This document shows, piece by piece, positions 61,770 to 64,000 of a DNA stretch of 64,000 nt; position 1 is the stretch's first letter, and every line of letters starts with the position of its first letter. Under the pieces are notes generated by a model, which worked only from the letters and a program-made list of their open reading frames with translations, did no database searches and was not told where the DNA came from. The stretch is taken from the NCBI RefSeq assembly GCF_026341825.1, contig NZ_JAPENY010000002.1:2513001-2577000 (forward strand), given 5' to 3'. The DNA is from Streptomyces sp. NBC_00620. Its GTDB lineage: Bacteria; Actinomycetota; Actinomycetes; Streptomycetales; Streptomycetaceae. The position numbers and the translations under genes are program-made.

Positions 61770-62480
61770 TCAGCCCAGCTGCTCGTGCAGGAACGCCACC
61801 GTGCTCTGCCAGGCCTGCGCGGCCGACTCCGGGTGGTACACGCCCGGACGTCCGTCATTGAAGAAGGCGTGCTGGGCGGGGTACAGACGCAGGTCCGCAG
61901 TGATGCCGGACTGCTGCTGGATCGCCTCGCCCAGCTGGTCCAGGTTCTCCTTGGGGATGCTGGTGTCGAGTTCGCCGTAGTGCCCCTGGATCTGGGCCTT
62001 GAGGCCGGAGAAGTCGGGCAGCTCGCCCCGGATCACGCCGTAGAACGGCGCCGCCGCACTGACACGCGGGTCCGCCGCGGCCTGGTACAGGACGAAGCCG
62101 CCGCCCATGCAGAAGCCGACCGAGCCCACCGTGGCGGAGGTGACCTCCGGAAGCCCGAGGAGGTGGTCGACCGCGCCGGAGAGCAGCTCGACGCCGCGCG
62201 ACACCGGCAGCTCCTTCATCATCCGCAGCGCTTCGTCGCTTTCGTGGGCGACATTGCCGCCGTACAGGTCGGGTGCCAGAGCGACGAAGCCCTCCGCCGC
62301 CAGCCGGTCCGCGACATTCGCGATGTGATCGGTGAGGCCCCACCACTCCTGGATGACGATGACGCCGGGCCCCTGCCCGGAGGGCGGCAGCGCCAGATAG
62401 CCGTGCGCGGTGGTCCCCGCACTGGGGAACGTCACGTTCTGATGGGCGGGGGCTCCGGTCGACTTCGGCAGCTCGGACAT
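61770..62480 (-). CDS. Dienelactone hydrolase family protein
   Basis: A 236-residue alpha/beta hydrolase with the cysteine nucleophile elbow GFCMGGG, catalytic Asp in GELDTSIP (approximate) and His in PAQHAFFND. EWWGLTDHI near residue 45 is the DLH signature. It hydrolyses dienelactones or related esters. No chlorocatechol genes lie nearby, so a general role is likely. ATG 62480 has AGGAG upstream. Confidence 0.88.
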   Translation of the reverse strand: MSELPKSTGAPAHQNVTFPSAGTTAHGYLALPPSGQGPGVIVIQEWWGLTDHIANVADRLAAEGFVALAPDLYGGNVAHESDEALRMMKELPVSRGVELLSGAVDHLLGLPEVTSATVGSVGFCMGGGFVLYQAAADPRVSAAAPFYGVIRGELPDFSGLKAQIQGHYGELDTSIPKENLDQLGEAIQQQSGITADLRLYPAQHAFFNDGRPGVYHPESAAQAWQSTVAFLHEQLG

Positions 62481-62676
62481 GGCACTCAACTCCTGTGGGC
62501 GCAGCGTCAGGTGGGGTCACGGCGGGGCCGGCCCCGAGTCGATCTCCACCATGCCATGCGTGCCTGTGCCGCCCACTCCCGGCCCTTGCGGCACCGCCCG
62601 CCCTCAATCAGGGGTGCCCGCAGGATGCCGTACCCTACGTGTTACGTATAACCCACGGAGCCCGCGGAGAGCCCTG

Positions 62677-63090
62677 ATGAGACGTATCGCCCTGGTCACC
62701 CTCGTCGTCGACGACTACGACGAGGCGATCCGCTTCTACACCGAAGCCCTCGGCTTCCGGCTCGTCGAGGACACCCCGCGGCCCGACGGCTCCCGCTGGG
62801 TCGTCGTCGAACCGGGCACGGAAGGCCAGTCCACGGACGGCCAGGGCACCGGGCTGGTGCTGGGCCGCGCCAAGGACGAGGCGCAGCGCGCGCGGGTCGG
62901 CGACCAGACCGGCGGGCGCGTGGGCTTCTTCCTGCACACCGACGACTTCGCCCGCGACCACGCGCGGATGCGCGCCGCGGGCGTGACCTTCCTGGAGGAG
63001 CCGCGCCACGAACCGTACGGCTCGGTCGTCGTCTTCCAGGACCTGTACGGAAACCGCTGGGACCTGCTCCAGCCCGCCACCACCGCCTGA
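62677..63090 (+). CDS. VOC-family (glyoxalase/bleomycin-resistance fold) protein
   Basis: A 137-residue single VOC domain: VTLVVDDYDEAIRFYTEALGF at the start, GFFLHTDDFARDHARMRAAG in the middle, and FQDLYGNRWDLLQ at the end. A potential metal Glu is replaced by Asp in the last motif. It ends 33 bases before the adenosine deaminase gene, probably in one transcript. Substrate unknown. Confidence 0.85.
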   Translation: MRRIALVTLVVDDYDEAIRFYTEALGFRLVEDTPRPDGSRWVVVEPGTEGQSTDGQGTGLVLGRAKDEAQRARVGDQTGGRVGFFLHTDDFARDHARMRAAGVTFLEEPRHEPYGSVVVFQDLYGNRWDLLQPATTA

Positions 63091-63123
63091 GCCATCGAAC
63101 CGACCTGCCGAGGAAACACACGC

Positions 63124-64000
63124 ATGACCGCGCCCCGCATCGACATCGACACCATCCGCCGGCTCCCCAAAGCCGTCCTGCACGACCACCTCGACGGCGG
63201 CCTGCGTCCCGCCACCCTGGTGGAACTCGCGGAGTCGGTCGGCCACACCCTGCCCACCACCGACCCGGACGCCCTCGCCGCCTGGTACTACGAGGCCGCC
63301 AACTCCGGTGACCTGGTGCGCTACATAGCCACCTTCGAGCACACCCTCGCCGTCATGCAGAGCCGCGAGGGCCTGCTGCGCACCGCCGAGGAGTACGTCC
63401 TCGACCTCGCCGCCGACGGCGTCGTCTACGGAGAGGTGCGGTACGCCCCCGAACTGAACGTGAACGGCGGGCTGACGCTCGCCGAGGTCGTCGAGACCGT
63501 CCAGGAGGGCCTCGCGGTCGGCATGGCGAAGGCCGCCGCCGCGGGCACCCCGGTCCGGGTCGGGACGCTGCTGTGCGGGATGCGGATGTTCGACCGTGTC
63601 CGTGAGGCCGCTGACCTGGCCGTCGCCTTCCGGGACGCCGGTGTCGTCGGCTTCGACATCGCCGGAGCCGAGGACGGCTTCCCGCCCGCCGACCACCTGG
63701 CCGCCTTCGAGCACCTGCGCCGCGCGAGCGTCCCGTTCACCATCCACGCCGGTGAGGCCCACGGCCTGCCCAGCATCCACCAGGCCCTCCAGGTCTGCGG
63801 CGCCGAGCGCATCGGCCACGGCGTCCGTATCACCGAGGACATCGTCGACGGCAAGCTCGGCCGCCTCGCGGGCTGGGTCCGCGACCGCCGTATCGCCCTG
63901 GAGATGTGCCCGACGTCCAACCTCCAGACGGGTGCGGCGACTTCCATCGCCGAGCACCCCATCACCGCCCTGCGCGACCTCGGCTTCCGCGTCACCCTCA
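63124..64000 (+). CDS. add: Adenosine deaminase, 3' end outside window
   Basis: The first 292 residues of a zinc-dependent adenosine deaminase (usual length about 340-390). The zinc HxH is in VLHDHLDGG. The later zinc His and catalytic Glu are in TIHAGEAHG, and GHG in ERIGHGVRI. The Asp-Asp near the C-terminus would lie beyond the right edge. It converts adenosine or deoxyadenosine to inosine forms in purine salvage. ATG 63124 follows a GAGGAAA site. Confidence 0.93.
   Translation, partial: MTAPRIDIDTIRRLPKAVLHDHLDGGLRPATLVELAESVGHTLPTTDPDALAAWYYEAANSGDLVRYIATFEHTLAVMQSREGLLRTAEEYVLDLAADGVVYGEVRYAPELNVNGGLTLAEVVETVQEGLAVGMAKAAAAGTPVRVGTLLCGMRMFDRVREAADLAVAFRDAGVVGFDIAGAEDGFPPADHLAAFEHLRRASVPFTIHAGEAHGLPSIHQALQVCGAERIGHGVRITEDIVDGKLGRLAGWVRDRRIALEMCPTSNLQTGAATSIAEHPITALRDLGFRVTL

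Overview
The window is high-GC, densely packed DNA with GTG/TTG starts, ATGA/GTGA stop-start overlaps, paired IdeR/DmdR-type iron boxes, a GlnR-type box and DasR-type chitinase operators. All of this points to a Streptomyces or close relative. I saw no tRNA, rRNA, CRISPR array, transposase or attachment site.

Layout. 1-6133 (+): a catabolic operon (aldehyde dehydrogenase cut by the window edge, LhgO-like FAD oxidase, amidohydrolase-2, ThDP decarboxylase-like enzyme, Ldh_2 dehydrogenase), ending at a strong hairpin. 6321-7277 (-): an HSL-type hydrolase behind a 21-bp operator-like palindrome. 7441-10354 (-): a secreted beta-propeller and a four-repeat, membrane-anchored surface protein. They diverge from a Fes-like esterase (10511-11773) across an iron box. 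11815-21489 (-): a compact catecholate siderophore operon (periplasmic-binding lipoprotein, dhbA, dhbC, dhbE, isochorismatase, free-standing aryl carrier protein, EntF-like NRPS, MbtH). The NRPS A-domain carries the serine code, so the predicted product is enterobactin-like. Across a second iron box lie the two FecCD permeases and the ATPase (21650-24733, +).

24702-28222 (-): an operon for a small membrane protein, a DMT transporter fused to an internally deleted glycosyltransferase, and an OmpR/HisKA two-component pair. 28463-34268 (+): a GntR regulator and a gallate-type ring-cleavage pathway (GalB, GalC and GalD homologues, a type I VOC extradiol dioxygenase and an AAHS transporter), with a shared TTGTTrACAA motif before the regulator and before the transporter. 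34483-43416: assorted genes (GNATs, GlsB-like, secreted hydrolase-like protein, P-loop kinase, ArsR-SRPBCC fusion with its own operator, SPW protein, GH30 glycosidase, NlpC-like protein). 43391-48962: a sulfur-scavenging locus with a LysR regulator, a Cys-Cys leader peptide, an internally deleted SfnG remnant, FMN reductase, SfnB-like enzymes and SsuD. 49061-50610: a YCII/ECF42 pair.

50651-56898 (-): the complete urea/amide ABC transporter urtABCDE behind a four-half-site GlnR-type box, plus an upstream cytosolic AmiC-like sensor. A MarR gene diverges from it. 57613-64000: class-3 ALDH, GH19 chitinase behind two DasR-type sites, aldo/keto reductase, a decayed TetR/epimerase divergent pair, dienelactone hydrolase, a VOC protein and an adenosine deaminase running off the right edge.

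Three themes stand out. Iron acquisition is organised around two bidirectional iron boxes. A gallate-like pathway carries a ring-cleaving enzyme of an unexpected family. Three loci (glycosyltransferase, SfnG, TetR/epimerase) look like internal-deletion remnants.
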